Shown one piece after another: positions 23,118 through 34,512 of a stretch of DNA of 64,000 bases (the first letter of the stretch is position 1; every line of letters begins with the position of its first letter). The notes beneath the pieces were generated by a model. It was not told the origin of the DNA and did no database searches. It was given only the letters and a program-made list of their open reading frames with translations. The stretch is from Agriotes lineatus (taxonomy: Eukaryota > Arthropoda > Insecta > Coleoptera > Elateridae). The position numbers and the translations under genes were made by a program. The DNA lies in assembly GCA_940337035.1 (NCBI GenBank), contig CALNHX010005807.1, positions 1 to 64,000 of the forward strand, given 5' to 3'.

Positions 23118-24250
23118 TGTAACATTTCGCCCAGCGCGAACGCGATTTTGGGAATTATAAATTAATTTGCGCGTTCCCCCATGGCGTATTTCACGTTAGG
23201 TATCAGGGCGCTGCATTTTTAGTCCGCGCGGGCAAAGATAAACGACGTCATCGCGAGGAGACGCAGGGACACCTTCGCGCAACTAAAGCAAGAATCCCCA
23301 ATCCAACAAACCGGCGTGAACCGCTGATTACGCCAGCCCAGGGTATAAAAGAAAAAATCGAAGCCAATAACTGAGAGAATTTTTCCCGAACCTCTTCCAG
23401 ACCTGATTCCGCTCAGGAGAGCCTCCGGGCTTTTCGAGATTTTTTTAGAATTTTTCCGAACCTCTTCCAGATTTGATTCCGTTCAGGAGAGCCTCCGAGC
23501 TCTTCGAGAATTTTCCTAGAATTTTCCTAATCCTCTCGCCTAGCCTAGCCTCACTCAGGAGGGTCTCTGAACTTTTCTAGATATCTCCTACCAGTCATCC
23601 CAGCACCTGATTACTAGGAGGGTCATCCGAGACTCGTCAGTAATATTTTCTAACACCTGATTACTAGGAGAGTCATCCGAGACTCATCAGTAACATTTCC
23701 TAACACCTGATTACTAGGAGGGTCATCCGAGACTCATCGGTAATATTTCCCAGCACCTGGTTACTAGGGGAGTCACCTTGGACTCCTTGGTGACGATTCC
23801 CAACACCTAGTTATTAGGAGAACTAAACCGAACTCGCCGACGACGATTCCCAATACCCAGTTAATTGGAGAACTATATCGAACTCGCCGACGGTGATTCT
23901 CAGTACCTAGTTACCAGGGGGATTAAACCGAGCTCGCCGGTGACAGTCCCGTCCATGGGCTAATTTCCTCGCACCCGGATAACGACGCTGCCGTAATTAA
24001 GCTTATTAATTTGCTTCCGGAGCGACTTGGCACCATCGAAGCCGAAAACGCGCACTAGGAGGCCCAACCTAGAAAGCCAGAGGTTTTAAGTGAGAGCAAT
24101 TCGACGGGGATCATCGCCAACACGAGACAACGATTATTCGTTCGAAATTCACTTTCCTGGATTCGCACAGCAGGTGTCACAGGTAAAACCAGCTAAACCC
24201 GTCGTCCGCCAACAATACACCTGCAAGCCGCGATAAACACGAGTTGCACC
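23118..24250 (+). mobile_element. LTR-like block with TATA box and tandem array
   Basis: Starts TGTAACATTTCGCCC and is GC-richer than its surroundings. A TATA box (GGTATAAAAG, 23341-23350) is followed by a transcribed-leader-like region built of repeats: two ~70-base units (CTTCCAGA, TTCAGGAGAGCCTCC) at 23395-23540 and then the exact 50-base array. This layout resembles the promoter and R region of an LTR retrotransposon. No second LTR, primer binding site or gag-pol reading was found, so it could be a solo LTR or an unrelated promoter. Confidence 0.35.
23601..23950. repeat. 50-bp tandem repeat, seven units, constant period
   Basis: Units start at 23601, 23651, 23701, 23751, 23801, 23851 and 23901 with no length change. 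The consensus opening is CAACACCTGATTACTAGGAG, followed by GAGACTCATCGGT-like sequence. Units 1-3 are nearly identical; units 5-7 have drifted but keep the 50-base register. Confidence 0.9.
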
Positions 24251-24514
24251 AGGTATGCATGTAATTTCACTTGATATTGTCAGCACTCTTAACAATTTAA
24301 AGACAGAATTCAATCTTTACGTGCTGCCATTAAGCGGTCTTCGCTGAACTGTCATCTTATCTGTACAGGCCCGACGAACTGCCTACGGGACATCGGAACT
24401 ACTCTATGTATAGGCTGCTCCAAAAGAGATTGACACGGCCCGATTCCCAACAAGCGAGACGCCCCTTTAAAAGAGTTTTTCTTTTGGTCATATTTTAAGT
24501 CATCTTTTTAATAT

Positions 24515-25027
24515 CTAAAACCTAAAATAAAAACAGCAGCTTAAAACACGTTTCCCGGAACAACGTGTTTTAAAAATTTTAAAACACGAAACAAATATAG
24601 CAACAATAAACAAACAACAACAATAAGGGTTTATTAAATGCGTTTTTGTATCTTGAAGTGTTACATTTATTTGTTTAAGGTAAGCAATTACATTCTCAAA
24701 CTGCTCAATGCGCAGGTTTTCTTTCACCTTTAAGGATGACTACAGCATCGAATAGTTCTGCCAAAGTGAAACATGTGACGTTTCTTGCTGCAAATCAAAT
24801 GAATTAAATATAAATGGAAATGAAAATAATCGCAGACTTACCTTCTCGTCTAAATAAGCAAGAATTACATCTTCTGTTACCGAGAAGACTTTGTTATTTT
24901 CTCACCAATGGCAGAAATTTTAATAAACCTTCTCGTAAGCAGCTTTAGACTTCACGGGCAACACGTTTTCTCGCAATAGATTCTCTTTCTTTAAAATATT
25001 TTCAGGAATTTGATTTGACTTTGACAT
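24515..25027 (-). pseudogene. Broken tyrosine-recombinase (Crypton-like) gene, 5' part
   Basis: On the minus strand an ATG at 25027 opens MSKSNQIPENILKKENLL, then LPVKSKAAYEKVY, then FSVTEDVILAYLDEK. It ends at a good splice donor (GTAAGT, 24841-24836). This pattern matches the N-terminal SAM-like domain of tyrosine recombinases carried by Crypton-type and related insect elements, in which KS..Y..Y..F..W and the LLAYL helix are conserved. Two in-frame stops (after KVY and after CHW) disable it. A further minus-strand frame (24727-24515, IEQFENVIAYLKQ) may be decayed downstream sequence. The catalytic Arg, His and Tyr region is absent. Confidence 0.5.
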
Positions 25028-25107
25028 TTTCGTTTATAAAATAAACAACATATTCATAGCGACTCGTGATCAACGTGGTTGATCAACAGAAAAAATTTTG
25101 AATGACA

Positions 25108-25207
25108 CTCTTGCGAAAACGCTTAAAGTTTCTCGGGTGTCTATGCAACTCGACTGCGTCTCGTTGCATAACAACACCCTCGAACTTTAAGCTTGTGTTT
25201 TCGCACT
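25108..25207. repeat. Nested hairpin upstream of the recombinase fragment
   Basis: Outer arms GCGAAAACGCTTAAAGTTTC and its near reverse complement (ACTTTAAGCTTGTGTTTTCGC) flank an inner hairpin TATGCAAC...GTTGCATA. It lies about 80 bases upstream of the recombinase ATG and could be an element terminus or recombination site. Confidence 0.6.
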
Positions 25208-25208
25208 C

Positions 25209-25720
25209 GTATCATTAATAACTATTTATTAATTTTACAAGCATTGTTATTTTTTTATTTCTGTGTCTGATCAAATACAATTTAATTGTATTTAGTTAAA
25301 CATATTATAGACTAATAAAAGTTATTTTGTGTTCTTTCCTGGGTAATTAATCTTGAGTTTATTATTGGTACTTTGGCGTTCTGAGCTACCTAGGAAGCCA
25401 GTATCAGTCTGGTAATTGTATCAAACAGATTAAATAATTAAATTAAATTAAACCAGCCCGTCTGGCTACAAATTGGGGACCATCCACTGGCACCCAGGTT
25501 TTCAACTGGGGGAGACATCGACGCAACAAGCTGGAGAAGTTATCTGCAGGTGGTACAGCACGTATTCCAAACGCTGCTGGAGGCAGGGGACCTGGGCGGC
25601 TCAAGGAATAGTTTCCAAACCAGCTCCAAACAATGGGAAACTTTTTTGGAAAACAACAGCTACTTGTAAAAGCCAGAAACGGTCAAAAATTACGCTATGA
25701 GACGTATGTGGCCCAATTAG
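25209..25720 (+). mobile_element. Possible LTR-retroelement leader remnant
   Basis: An AT-rich stretch with AATAAAAG (25315-25322) is followed by CTGGCTACAAATTGGGGACC, which resembles the LTR end and primer-binding region of some insect LTR elements. The sequence after it reads in part like LLEAGDLGGSRNSFQ and QWETFLENNSYL, protein-like but not identified. Nothing further of gag or pol is present. Confidence 0.28.
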
Positions 25721-26254
25721 GTTACTAGCCCAAGGCTAGGGGTGTTTTTCAACCCTTCAGGATATATAAGGTTTTGGCGGTTTTTAGAGGGGACTGTTTG
25801 GTTTTAACTTGACTAACTTACTTGTTTTACTTCTGAAACTTTATTGTTTAAAAATTCACGACCTGTGTTGTACTAATATTCAGCGTAAAAAAATATATAA
25901 CATTTTCAAAATTTGCGGCAAATTACATATGCACAAAAAATGTTTAATTTAGCTTGTGCAGTAATTCAGTCGACGGGAAGATTTGAAAATCGAGATCAGT
26001 TTCCGTTACCGGGCATTGCGCGAAAGTCTTGCTCAGAATCGATGGCTCGCTAGCAACCAAAAGTTTGTCAAGGATGAAAGGTTGGCAGCCGAAATTCGAT
26101 AAACCAAAATGGTGGCGGGAGCAAGGAAATAGGAAACTAGTGCCCATACACTCGACCGCGAATGTCATAAAACAACGCTTTTCAGAGACACGCAAGCATA
26201 ATGTGGCGCAAAAAAACGTAAGATCAAAAAGTTAGAAGCAACCTGCTGCGGTCT

Positions 26255-26480
26255 AAATTGTCGTTAAAACAGGCAACAGTGTTGTGAGGTCAATGATATA
26301 AATAGCCTCAGATTGGCTAGCAACTAACTCAAAGTTCGAGGAGGGGGTTCATCAGATCTTAATACTTTGGCTGTACAGAAGCCGATCTAAAAAGTCGGTA
26401 TTACTTTTAATAATTGGTAGTGCAGGGCGCCACTGAAGAATTCAGCTAGGTGTCCAATTCTACAGCATCTGCAGGCTGAA
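26255..26480 (+). repeat. Third, diverged copy of the duplicon 3' segment
   Basis: Aligns with 20775-20975 and 14020-14230: GTTAAAACAGGCA, GTGAGGTCA, CTCAGATTGGCTAGCA, AAGCCGATCT, AGTCGGTATT and GGGCGCCACTG occur in the same order. No Ly6 exon was found upstream of it. Confidence 0.5.
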
Positions 26481-26489
26481 ACACGGCTA

Positions 26490-27470
26490 AAGTAGGGGAG
26501 GGAAGGTATACTTACGTGATTTACTCAAATAATAACTACAAGGGCTTGCAGGAAACTTCTTTCACAAACGTGCACTGATATAAAACGGTTTACTTGAAGA
26601 GCACTCTTCGCAACACTGGAATGTCATGTGTAATAGGCAGGTGTCGAGAAGTTCGATATTTGCAAGTTCAAGACATGACCCACGACACTCAAAATTCTGG
26701 ATCCACGCCAATATAGAACTTAAAGATTCTGCGAGATTGCTGTCTGTCAAGATCCGAGTCGGCCCTACTGGATTAGTGTAAATTATCTACTGTATTTGGT
26801 ATTAATGTTAAGCAATGATGTTGCTTAGAATCATGTAAAATTCGTCAGTGAAACGAAGCGAGCCCGCGTTGTACGTCTCAGGATGTACTTGAACTTAGAA
26901 ATGTAACCGAGATTAGGGGTCCGAAATTTACTTGAAAACGATATCCCCTGTATATTATAACACCAAAATCAAAAAATAAAAAACGCGAGAGTTCTCCGGC
27001 AATTTGACGACTTGAAACAAACTATATTTCAAAAAAATCGTCCCAAATTAATCGGTAATTATTTTAACTTAGCCCACCCGAGAAACCTTAAAAACTACAC
27101 CCCAGAAAGTCCGTGAGTACGAGAAGATGCAATAGCGGCACCTGCCTGAGGCACTGATTTAATTCGAGACAATTCGCTCCGACTTGCAGTCGAAGCTTCG
27201 TGAACGATAGGGCGATAAAACGGTACGATTACTACTCGAAAGACACTAACAGCGGAATGGCAGCAGTGAAATTTTCTATACACCGAGGCGGACGCTTGGG
27301 ACACGTCTTTTTAATTCGGTAGCTAGGCAACAAGCATCTTTGTTTTCATAATTAGCGGGGTTGTAAAATCAAGAGCAGTGTGCCAGTTGAACAAAGAAGT
27401 GAAATACTTAATAAATGTCGCGAGCATTTTATAAATCTATGAAATAAATCTCAAAAGAGCAAAGGAAAAA
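26490..27470. other. No recognisable gene
   Basis: Intergenic sequence with short open frames only (26562-26750, 27095-27304), neither showing a domain. Confidence 0.4.
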
Positions 27471-27479
27471 TAAAAGACA

Positions 27480-28160
27480 GGGAAATCTACAGCCAAGCCA
27501 GGATCAAGAGTATCTTATTATTAAGAAGAAATATTATATGTAATCAGTAAAATAAAAAATAAGGAGGCAGCTGGACAGGATGAAATAGTAGGTAGTTTGA
27601 TAAAAATATCGGCACCAATTTACACTAATAATTTATTGTACGATCTGATCAGGATAAATAATAACAAAATTTACAAATAATTGCATACGTAGATAATGTT
27701 TTGACTTCGAGTAAAATTTAAAACCCCACTAGACAAGAATGAAAAATAGGTACTTACATACTTGAGGAAGTCAAAGAATCTGCATATTTAGGGTTATAGT
27801 TAAATACAAAAAACAATCAAAACGAAGACAAAGGATTACTAACAATACAAAATTTCATACATTCCAATTTCCTTGGCGAGGAACTAGGAGTATACAGATG
27901 GATAATAAACGATAAATTATGAATTAGAAAGTTGGACCCTAATAGTAAATTATCAAACGTAGAAGCATAAAGAGCAAAATATTAAAACAAAATCAATGAA
28001 ACGTTCAGAACAAAATACAAGCCCGAATTGGATGTGCAGGTATAGTTCTTTTCATAATGACTCAAATGGTTCAGGCATTTTATCAACAATGGAACTCAAC
28101 TCAACCGGATATGGCAAGTCGCGAAAAAGGTGCAAGATTCGGTACAGACAAGCCTAGTAA
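27480..28160 (+). pseudogene. LINE reverse-transcriptase fragment, decayed
   Basis: Forward translation with stops gives KEAAGQDEIVGSLIKI, matching the KAxGxDxI entry motif of non-LTR reverse transcriptases, and further on YLEEVKESAYLGL, the conserved YLG segment after the palm. Frames are broken and the palm itself is missing. Confidence 0.4.
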
Positions 28161-29370
28161 CTATGAAAATCAATAACTGGAGCGTAGTGATAAGAAATGG
28201 AAAACACTGGAGAAAAATTGTCCTCCTTGTTCCACTATCCTGAATATGGATTTGGCGATGTCATAATACTTGGTTTACCTTTGCTGCCTATATTTCCCTG
28301 TTTAGAGCTTGGCGAGATGGTTCTGGAAGAGTGTATCCAGTTAACGTTTATATCAGATCGGTCCATCTCTGTAGATCTTCAATCTTTTATATTGTTATCC
28401 ATCATCAACCCTTCCATGCCTTCTCTTCTTCTTGCTAGATGTCCAAGTAGTGCGGTATATTTCGATTTATGTAGTAAGTAGTCTAACGTTTATCTTCAGC
28501 TCCTAGATAGATTAATTCCTTCGGTACACCAACATATCAAACGCAGTGATTCGTATAGAAACATAGAATATGCTTGGTAAAACAACAAAAACTAGGAAAT
28601 CATTATTGTATTAGAAAAACGTTGAGTGGAAATAACTGTCCTTTCTACGCGAACATTCAACTGCATGAAATCCCGGCCCTGCAAGCGAAATTTTGCCGAG
28701 TCGCGGTAAGTAATTGGATACTCACGCGAAAAGTTGATGCTTGAAATCATAAGTTTCCACAATATCTGAAGCCGAGTTCAAAAAATATCTCTTGATTTGT
28801 GACGCGAGGTGACGTAACGCGGTGCAATTTTGTAATTTTACAGATTTCAAACGGGAAGGCATTCATTGCTAATTGCATGTGGGAACACAAACACACTTTC
28901 TTGCAATTTCTATCTGTAAGCCTTGCAGCTCCTGGCTGGGGACGTTGTCGGTTTGTATTCACAACTGATTATTATCCCAGAACCCGTAAAATTTCGCAGA
29001 AATCTGGCTCTACCCAATGTCTGGAGGCCGTAATTTCAACGCCTCGCACTGAAATATATTTTGGGTGTTGGGCCAATTTTACAGTGCTGATCAAGAATTA
29101 AGGTTCTCACCACTAATGCAGCTCTACCTGCCAGTGCTTGTCGCACTTAGTATGTCTTCCTTGCGTTTTCTAATTGCTTCCGGCGGCGCATGCAAAAACT
29201 ACACACTAAGACCCGCGGTGGAGATGAAGCAGACTCACGGACACTGGCGGCAGTTCTAAACTTAACTAAATTTATTTACAGGTCAATATTACAATACACA
29301 CACGTACATATTGGATGTGCATGTGCATTGAAAGATTATTAATTACTGTTACTGCGCTTCAGTGTAGTTG
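28161..29370. other. No recognisable gene
   Basis: Frames of 60-100 codons occur on both strands (28197-28481, 28747-29101, 29065-29259) but none shows a recognised motif or splice context. Confidence 0.35.
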
Positions 29371-29379
29371 GGGTAAACT

Positions 29380-30620
29380 ACACGCGGGCAAACATAAAAT
29401 AAATATTATATCAGCTTATGCGACAGATAATACGAGTAGTAAATCTGCCAACGAAAAAGACGACCTTCAGCAAGCAGTTGATACCATTAATCAAAAAGAA
29501 ATCACAATTATCTTAGACGATTTCAGCGCTTGTGCAGCCAACGATTTAGTACCAGGAATCATACAATGCTTTAATACTTCAGCAATAAATAAATATGGAG
29601 AACGGTTGATTAGTTGGTCTGCGTCAATAATAACATGTGGGTAACAAAATATAATTCCATGATAATCCCCAACATAAACACATGTGGAAAAATGCACGAG
29701 GACACAGCAGCACCGCGGATAATATAATTACTACTAATAAAATCCATCCAACTGAAGTATTAAGTATTAAATCTACAGCATCTAGCATCAGCAGTACACC
29801 GTAGTTGACAATTTCAAGAACCATACGAGAACTACAAACAATTTAAAAACACACTTAACGATAGCGTCAATAAAATAAAACAAGGAAATTAAGGAAAAAA
29901 GTGAATATATAAAAATCTAGTGTGATACACTCACAGAACTTCCTTTTACAGTGATCTTATAATTAGCCAAAAATTTGATTTTTAATTTCTAAGCAGTTGT
30001 CAAAATTTTTCAAAAATTACAAATTCTACAAAAACCGTACAAAATAGAGCGTTAGTTCAAGAGACACATTTACTCTAAAATTTTAAACTGAATTAAAAAA
30101 TGTAGTAATATACCGGGTGTTGTATTTAAAATAGGAGTTAATAAAAAATAGAAAAGAAAACAAAAGAAACCCATTTTAGGGGGTTCAGGGGACTCTAAAA
30201 CGTGAAGATCTGGCGAAAACTCAATTTCGAATTTTTGGGGTTAATCCAATACCGACTTCGTTTATTGTAAAAGGAAGTATAAATATAAAATATTACAATA
30301 TAAACAGACTATTCGAAAACGAAGACCTTGCTGAACAAACACCGAAAATACCAGCAACTAATCAAATAATGATCCAAGTAACACATGACGAGGTAAAAGA
30401 GACTTAAACATGTGAAAAATGTGAACTCATTAAATCAGGCAGCACCTCACTAATCAATCAAACAACCTTCTGAAGCCAATTAACATAATCATGAAGTGAA
30501 AGAAAATACAAAAGAAATGGAGAACCAGCATATTAATATCGCGTTTTAAAAAAAAGGATAACATGTTTAACAATTACAGAGGTATTAACTTTTTTAATAC
30601 TTACCATGTTCAATAAAGCA
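29380..30620 (+). pseudogene. LINE with endonuclease and RT motifs, split by a nested repeat
   Basis: 29380-29640 translates to INIISAYATDN, ITIILDDFSACAANDLVP and NKYGERLISW, the AP-endonuclease pattern of non-LTR elements (YAP, GDFNA, NxxGERLxxF), with the catalytic Asp-Phe-Asn changed to DFS. At 30520-30610 WRTSILISRFKKKDN and NNYRGINFFNTY match the RT segment before the palm. A repeat at 29905-30285 sits between the two. Many stops are present, so the element is dead. Confidence 0.6.
29905..30285. repeat. Dispersed repeat family, copy 2 (nested in a LINE)
   Basis: Shares CTAGTGTGATACACTCACA, CAGTGATCTTATAATTAG, ACGTGAAGATCTGG and GTAAAAGGAAGTAT with 1268-1895, with an internal deletion. 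It separates the endonuclease and RT parts of the surrounding LINE. Confidence 0.6.
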
Positions 30621-30736
30621 ATTCTCCGTCATAAAAAACGGGCAAAATACCTAATGGCACTTTCCAGAAAGCGAGAGTTTTCAGCCGCTTGCTAAGAAGC
30701 AATTAATTCTCCGCACTAACGCAGTTAACGAAAAGC

Positions 30737-30773
30737 TATATAAGGACGTGCAGGGAAGCACGAGCATTCATTT
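30737..30773 (+). promoter_or_regulatory. Core promoter with TATA box and initiator, no gene assigned
   Basis: TATATAAG (30737-30744) is followed by TCATTT (30768-30773), a full match to the insect initiator TCAKTY, with the +1 A 33 bases from the TATA start. A partial heat-shock-type motif (TTCCAGAA) lies at about 30662. No start codon with a sustained frame follows within 400 bases, so it may drive a spliced leader or belong to an element. Confidence 0.4.
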
Positions 30774-30799
30774 GTTCAGTGGTATTCGGTTTGCAGTAA

Positions 30800-32480
30800 T
30801 CTTTCAGACTTTGGCATTTCGTGTCTACGATCCGTCTAGCACGTTCAAGTCTGTCAGTAATAAGTACATTCGTTCACAGAACCCTGTTGAAGTACCAGGG
30901 CGTGTTTAACTGTTAGCTCAATAGTTGTTTGATTGCGCACTATATGTGTGTATTTGTGTATAACCAAAATAGTTATATTGTGGATACAGATACATGACAG
31001 ATACAGGTTGAATGCCTTAGCAAACTAAATTCTATCTACATTTACTTTATCTCAAACTGAAAAATAATATTTTACATATAGCTTAAGTTTATATTCTTGA
31101 CGAAATTTGATCCAATGGATAGAGGGAACAACAGATAAAAAGTGAACATTTTTTTCTTTGATATTTTCAAAACTTTTAGTTTTAAAACCGCCACTTGTCA
31201 GAGAAGTTCCATGTAAAACCCTGTACAAATCTTTTGAGCAAAGGCTTGATAACGCTTATATACCATTGAAGTCTTCATGTATGCCTCTTGGTGCAAGAAT
31301 TTATTTGTCCCATCTTTATGTGCTTGTGAAAATAAAAAGGTAATTTTCTATTAAAATACACATGTCATTTTAAAAGAATTCAATTAACACTTTTTTACAG
31401 TATTAACAATTTCTTAACAAAATATAAAGCGTTTGAAAGGGTAGTTACATCATTTACTTCATACATGGATACCAAATTACCAATATGGGAAGAATTGTGG
31501 ATTATTTTAGATTTTGATAAATTTAGATTCTTATCCTTAGGTTGTTCATTATAAAGTATACTAAATAATGACCTAAAAAATGCATTGATTAGAAATTTAT
31601 CATAACCAGCTGAGTACATATTGATTGTTATTTAATGCGAATGAAATAATTGAAATGAAAGTGAATTGAATATATTATTTTGAACAAGTATGTAAATTAG
31701 ATAGATAATGTGTTCTATCATGTTTGTATATGAAATAATTGAGTTGGTTGCATTGAACATTTTTTGAAATTTTTTTTTCTATAGGAGAATAAAACCGCTT
31801 GTATTTCCCAAATTGTGGAAAAATAAATACAGTCAAAGTGTTAATTTATTGTTTTTTGAGAGAATACCTGCGTTTAAGAAGGGCCGCAACTAAATAAAAG
31901 TGAAAAACTCAGAAAATATAATCTTCGTGATACACAAGAAAAGCGTCCGATGCACAGTGGTCATCCAAAGGCAGTCTCCAAGCACGGCTACATCTACAAG
32001 GTTATCGGGTCAGTTGAAGTGAGTGTCGTTTCAACAAAGACAATCATAGAAACCCGTTCCAGTTGTGCAGGCATCGCCGGGGGCCGCCTGTGTTCATTGT
32101 GAGGCAACCTACAGAAAGTTGGTGAACCTTTTTGAAAACGCAATGCAAGTTAGTATTCATAGGAAGCTAAGAAAATAGCATTCAATTGTAAATTATTGCT
32201 GGGATACAGTGGAGTGTTTAACCGAAGTGAGGTTAAAAGGCGAATTCGTGTAATTTAAAATAGATAAAGTGAAGATCTGTGTTGTCGACACGCCATATTT
32301 AAATGGCAAATTTAAATTTGAAAATAAGTATAATCAATATTATTGTTATACGAAGCGATTTTAGAGCTTTCATGTTGAGTAGGAATAATAAGTTGCTAGT
32401 ATGTATAACATTAAGTACTTAGTTACAGAATGAGTTTAGGCGATTTTATTTATTTATCTACTCCAGGGGGATAAGTAGCT
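30800..32480. other. No recognisable gene
   Basis: AT-rich. Open frames at 31158-31343 (+) and 31395-31619 (-) have no recognised domain. About 32050-32250 is unremarkable. Confidence 0.35.
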
Positions 32481-32623
32481 CATTACGTCGCTCATTTGAC
32501 ACTATTTACGTTAGGTAGTGAAGCTCATTACACAACTCAGTTATGTAATGGCTTCATTACCTAACTGAGTGGTGTAATGGTTTCATTACCTAACTAAAAT
32601 AGTAGCAAATGAATGACATAATG
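32481..32623. mobile_element. Foldback MITE
   Basis: CATTACGTCGCTCATTTG at the left pairs with CAAATGAATGACATAATG at the right. Inside, GTTAGGTAGTGAAGCTCATT pairs with AATGGTTTCATTACCTAAC, so the whole unit is a near palindrome of about 143 bases. Confidence 0.7.
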
Positions 32624-32904
32624 ACATTTGCCTACTAAAATATTTAAAAAAATGGCAGATCTGACATTTCTCTTAATGCACTTTTCCCAATTTTAGGCAG
32701 TTGCGGATAAAATTTTGTACAATACATGTGTGATAATGCATCATTAATATACTTGTGTGCTTACATAACTCGTGCTACGCACTTGTTTGTAACTTACACA
32801 CACGTAGATGCTCTTAAATAATTATTATTCAATCGTATTCAATCCATTGACACGTTTGCATATAATAATAATATAGGCGATATATTGTAACATTTTCACT
32901 CCTG

Positions 32905-33190
32905 GACGTAAGCCTCCCTTGGCATCATGTGGTATCATTTTGTACTGGTCGTTTTTTTAATATCATCCGATCATCGGCTTTGTGGTCGTCCATTGTACAA
33001 CTGACTTCGTCCATACCCCACACTTTTGCGATGTCTAAGGCTTATCCCCAACATGACTCGTCCGATTGCTCTTTGAGTACTTTTAAGCTCATTGGCAGAC
33101 ATGATGAGTGTCACAGTATCTATACCGTAAGTTATCGCCGGAAGGACTGCTACCGCTGCGGATTTAGATCCGATTAAAATTACCACCACC
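32905..33190 (-). pseudogene. LINE RT C-terminal fragment
   Basis: Minus-strand frame reads VLPAITYGIDTVTL, then LKSTQRAIGRVMLGISLRHR. This is the conserved post-palm segment of non-LTR elements (VLPxxxYGxExW... TQRAMxRxMLGISLRDR). The upstream palm is missing. Confidence 0.65.
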
Positions 33191-33289
33191 TCGAACTACC
33201 ACCGATGTTGATTACAATCGACCACCAGTGTAGATTTAAAACCTATCGGAACTACCACCGACTAGGTTTACTGGCGACTTCGTTTACCA

Positions 33290-33500
33290 CCGCAGCTACA
33301 ACTAATGACTCAGATACCGAAGACGTGGAACAGTTTTATAAAGACATACAGGAACATGTGAACACACGCAAGAAATTATATCAATGAGCGACCTAAATGC
33401 AACGGTAGGAAGTTTCAACAAAGACAACATCTCAAACAGAGGAATTTTCGGTACTGCAAATGAAAGAGAAGAAATGTTAATGAATCCCCAAACTCCTTCT
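33290..33500 (+). pseudogene. LINE endonuclease fragment
   Basis: Forward translation gives DVEQFYKDIQEHV and, after a frame break, SDLNATVGSFNKDN and IFGTANEREEML. This matches the AP-endonuclease core (EExFYxxLQ, GDxNAKVG, GxFGxGxxNERGExL). It is head-to-head with the RT fragment on its left. Confidence 0.55.
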
Positions 33501-34062
33501 TCTAGAAACCATCCCACAGTAGATGAACATGGAAAAGGTCGGATCTAAGAACATAAAGTAAAAATCGAATATACAGGTATTATTACTTTTCCACAAGTTA
33601 ATCTTTCATTACGGTTGTATTTATAATGCTGCGAAAGTAATCTGTATCAAATTACATGCAGTAATGATAGCAGTAAACCTTTACTGACAAATAAACCACA
33701 TATACGGTTGCTCGAACTAACGAGTTCTCATTTGTTTTTCAACAATAACGCGCTGTGTGCATTATAAACAAAAAGTTGACGTGATGTTATTTTACCTAAT
33801 GCAATTAAAGTGATATATTTTTGCCATTACACTCTGTTATTTTTCAAATTGAATAACATGGGCTCTCCCAATTCATCGCTGAACAGACATTTTGGATAAT
33901 CACAGTAATGGATTTGCCCTTACTCATATAAACAAGGAACAATAAAAGGCCGCATTTTTAGAACTTCCGGATTGCCGACGAGTAATTGATCGACGATAAA
34001 GAGCATCTCGCATGCGCCCATATCTCACTACGCGCGAGAAATCCAAATGCCGAACCTGAGCC

Positions 34063-34070
34063 TATATAAA
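34063..34070 (+). promoter_or_regulatory. TATA box of gene D
   Basis: TATATAAA lies 109 bases before the start codon of D, in a locally GC-richer, CpG-containing stretch. A start site about 30 bases downstream leaves a leader of about 75 bases without an upstream ATG. Confidence 0.7.
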
Positions 34071-34171
34071 TGTAGAACGCCGAAACCACGTGACGCAAGG
34101 CCCACACCAAGTTGTCGCGCGAGTTCTGGCCGCACTTTTCGAATAGCTATTAGTTCCAACATTGCGGGAAA

Positions 34172-34512
34172 ATGTGGAAGATCGTGGTGGTGCTCCTGGG
34201 TTTCGCCCTCTTCCACACAGGTACGTGAAGGGATTTTGCTCACCAGCAGCCTCCAGGTCGCCTACGCTACGTTGCGATTCTTGCGCAAAATTCGACTTTC
34301 TAAGTAGGCGCTGTTGCTCAACACGCTTTCATTTTGCGCAGCAACTTTTAGAAACTGTTTTGAAATTTAAGGATCCGCTCTCAAATGCTACAACTGCGAG
34401 TCTTCCCCAACTCACTCCTGCACGGACCTTTCCTCATTGCACCCCATAGACTGCAAGCCCCAGAACCAGAGGGATGCCACCACCCCGGTCTGCATCCGGA
34501 AGATTTTGAAAA
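34172..34512 (+). CDS. Ly6/uPAR three-finger protein D, exons 1 and 2
   Basis: Exon 1 (34172-34220) encodes MWKIVVVLLGFALFHT and ends at ACAG|GTACGTG. Exon 2 (34372-34512) follows TTTAAG and ends at AAAA|GTGAGT. Both introns split a codon after its first base, giving G17 and S64. Together with exon 3 (50476-50681) the product has 131 residues. The signal peptide is 1-19 with likely cleavage in GSA|LKC. The Ly6 domain runs from C22 to N104 with ten cysteines (C22, C25, C33, C44, C57, C74, C83, C95, C98, C103), the classical three-finger set. N69 lies in a sequon (NIT). The start is fixed by the signal peptide and by the TATA box 109 bases upstream. The protein is expected to be GPI-anchored on the cell surface; its partner is unknown. 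Intron 1 is 151 bases; intron 2 is 15963 bases. Confidence 0.9.

Noticed and set aside
23601..23950. CRISPR-like array
   Set aside because: Head-to-tail 50-base units without distinct spacers in a eukaryotic context; an ordinary tandem repeat.
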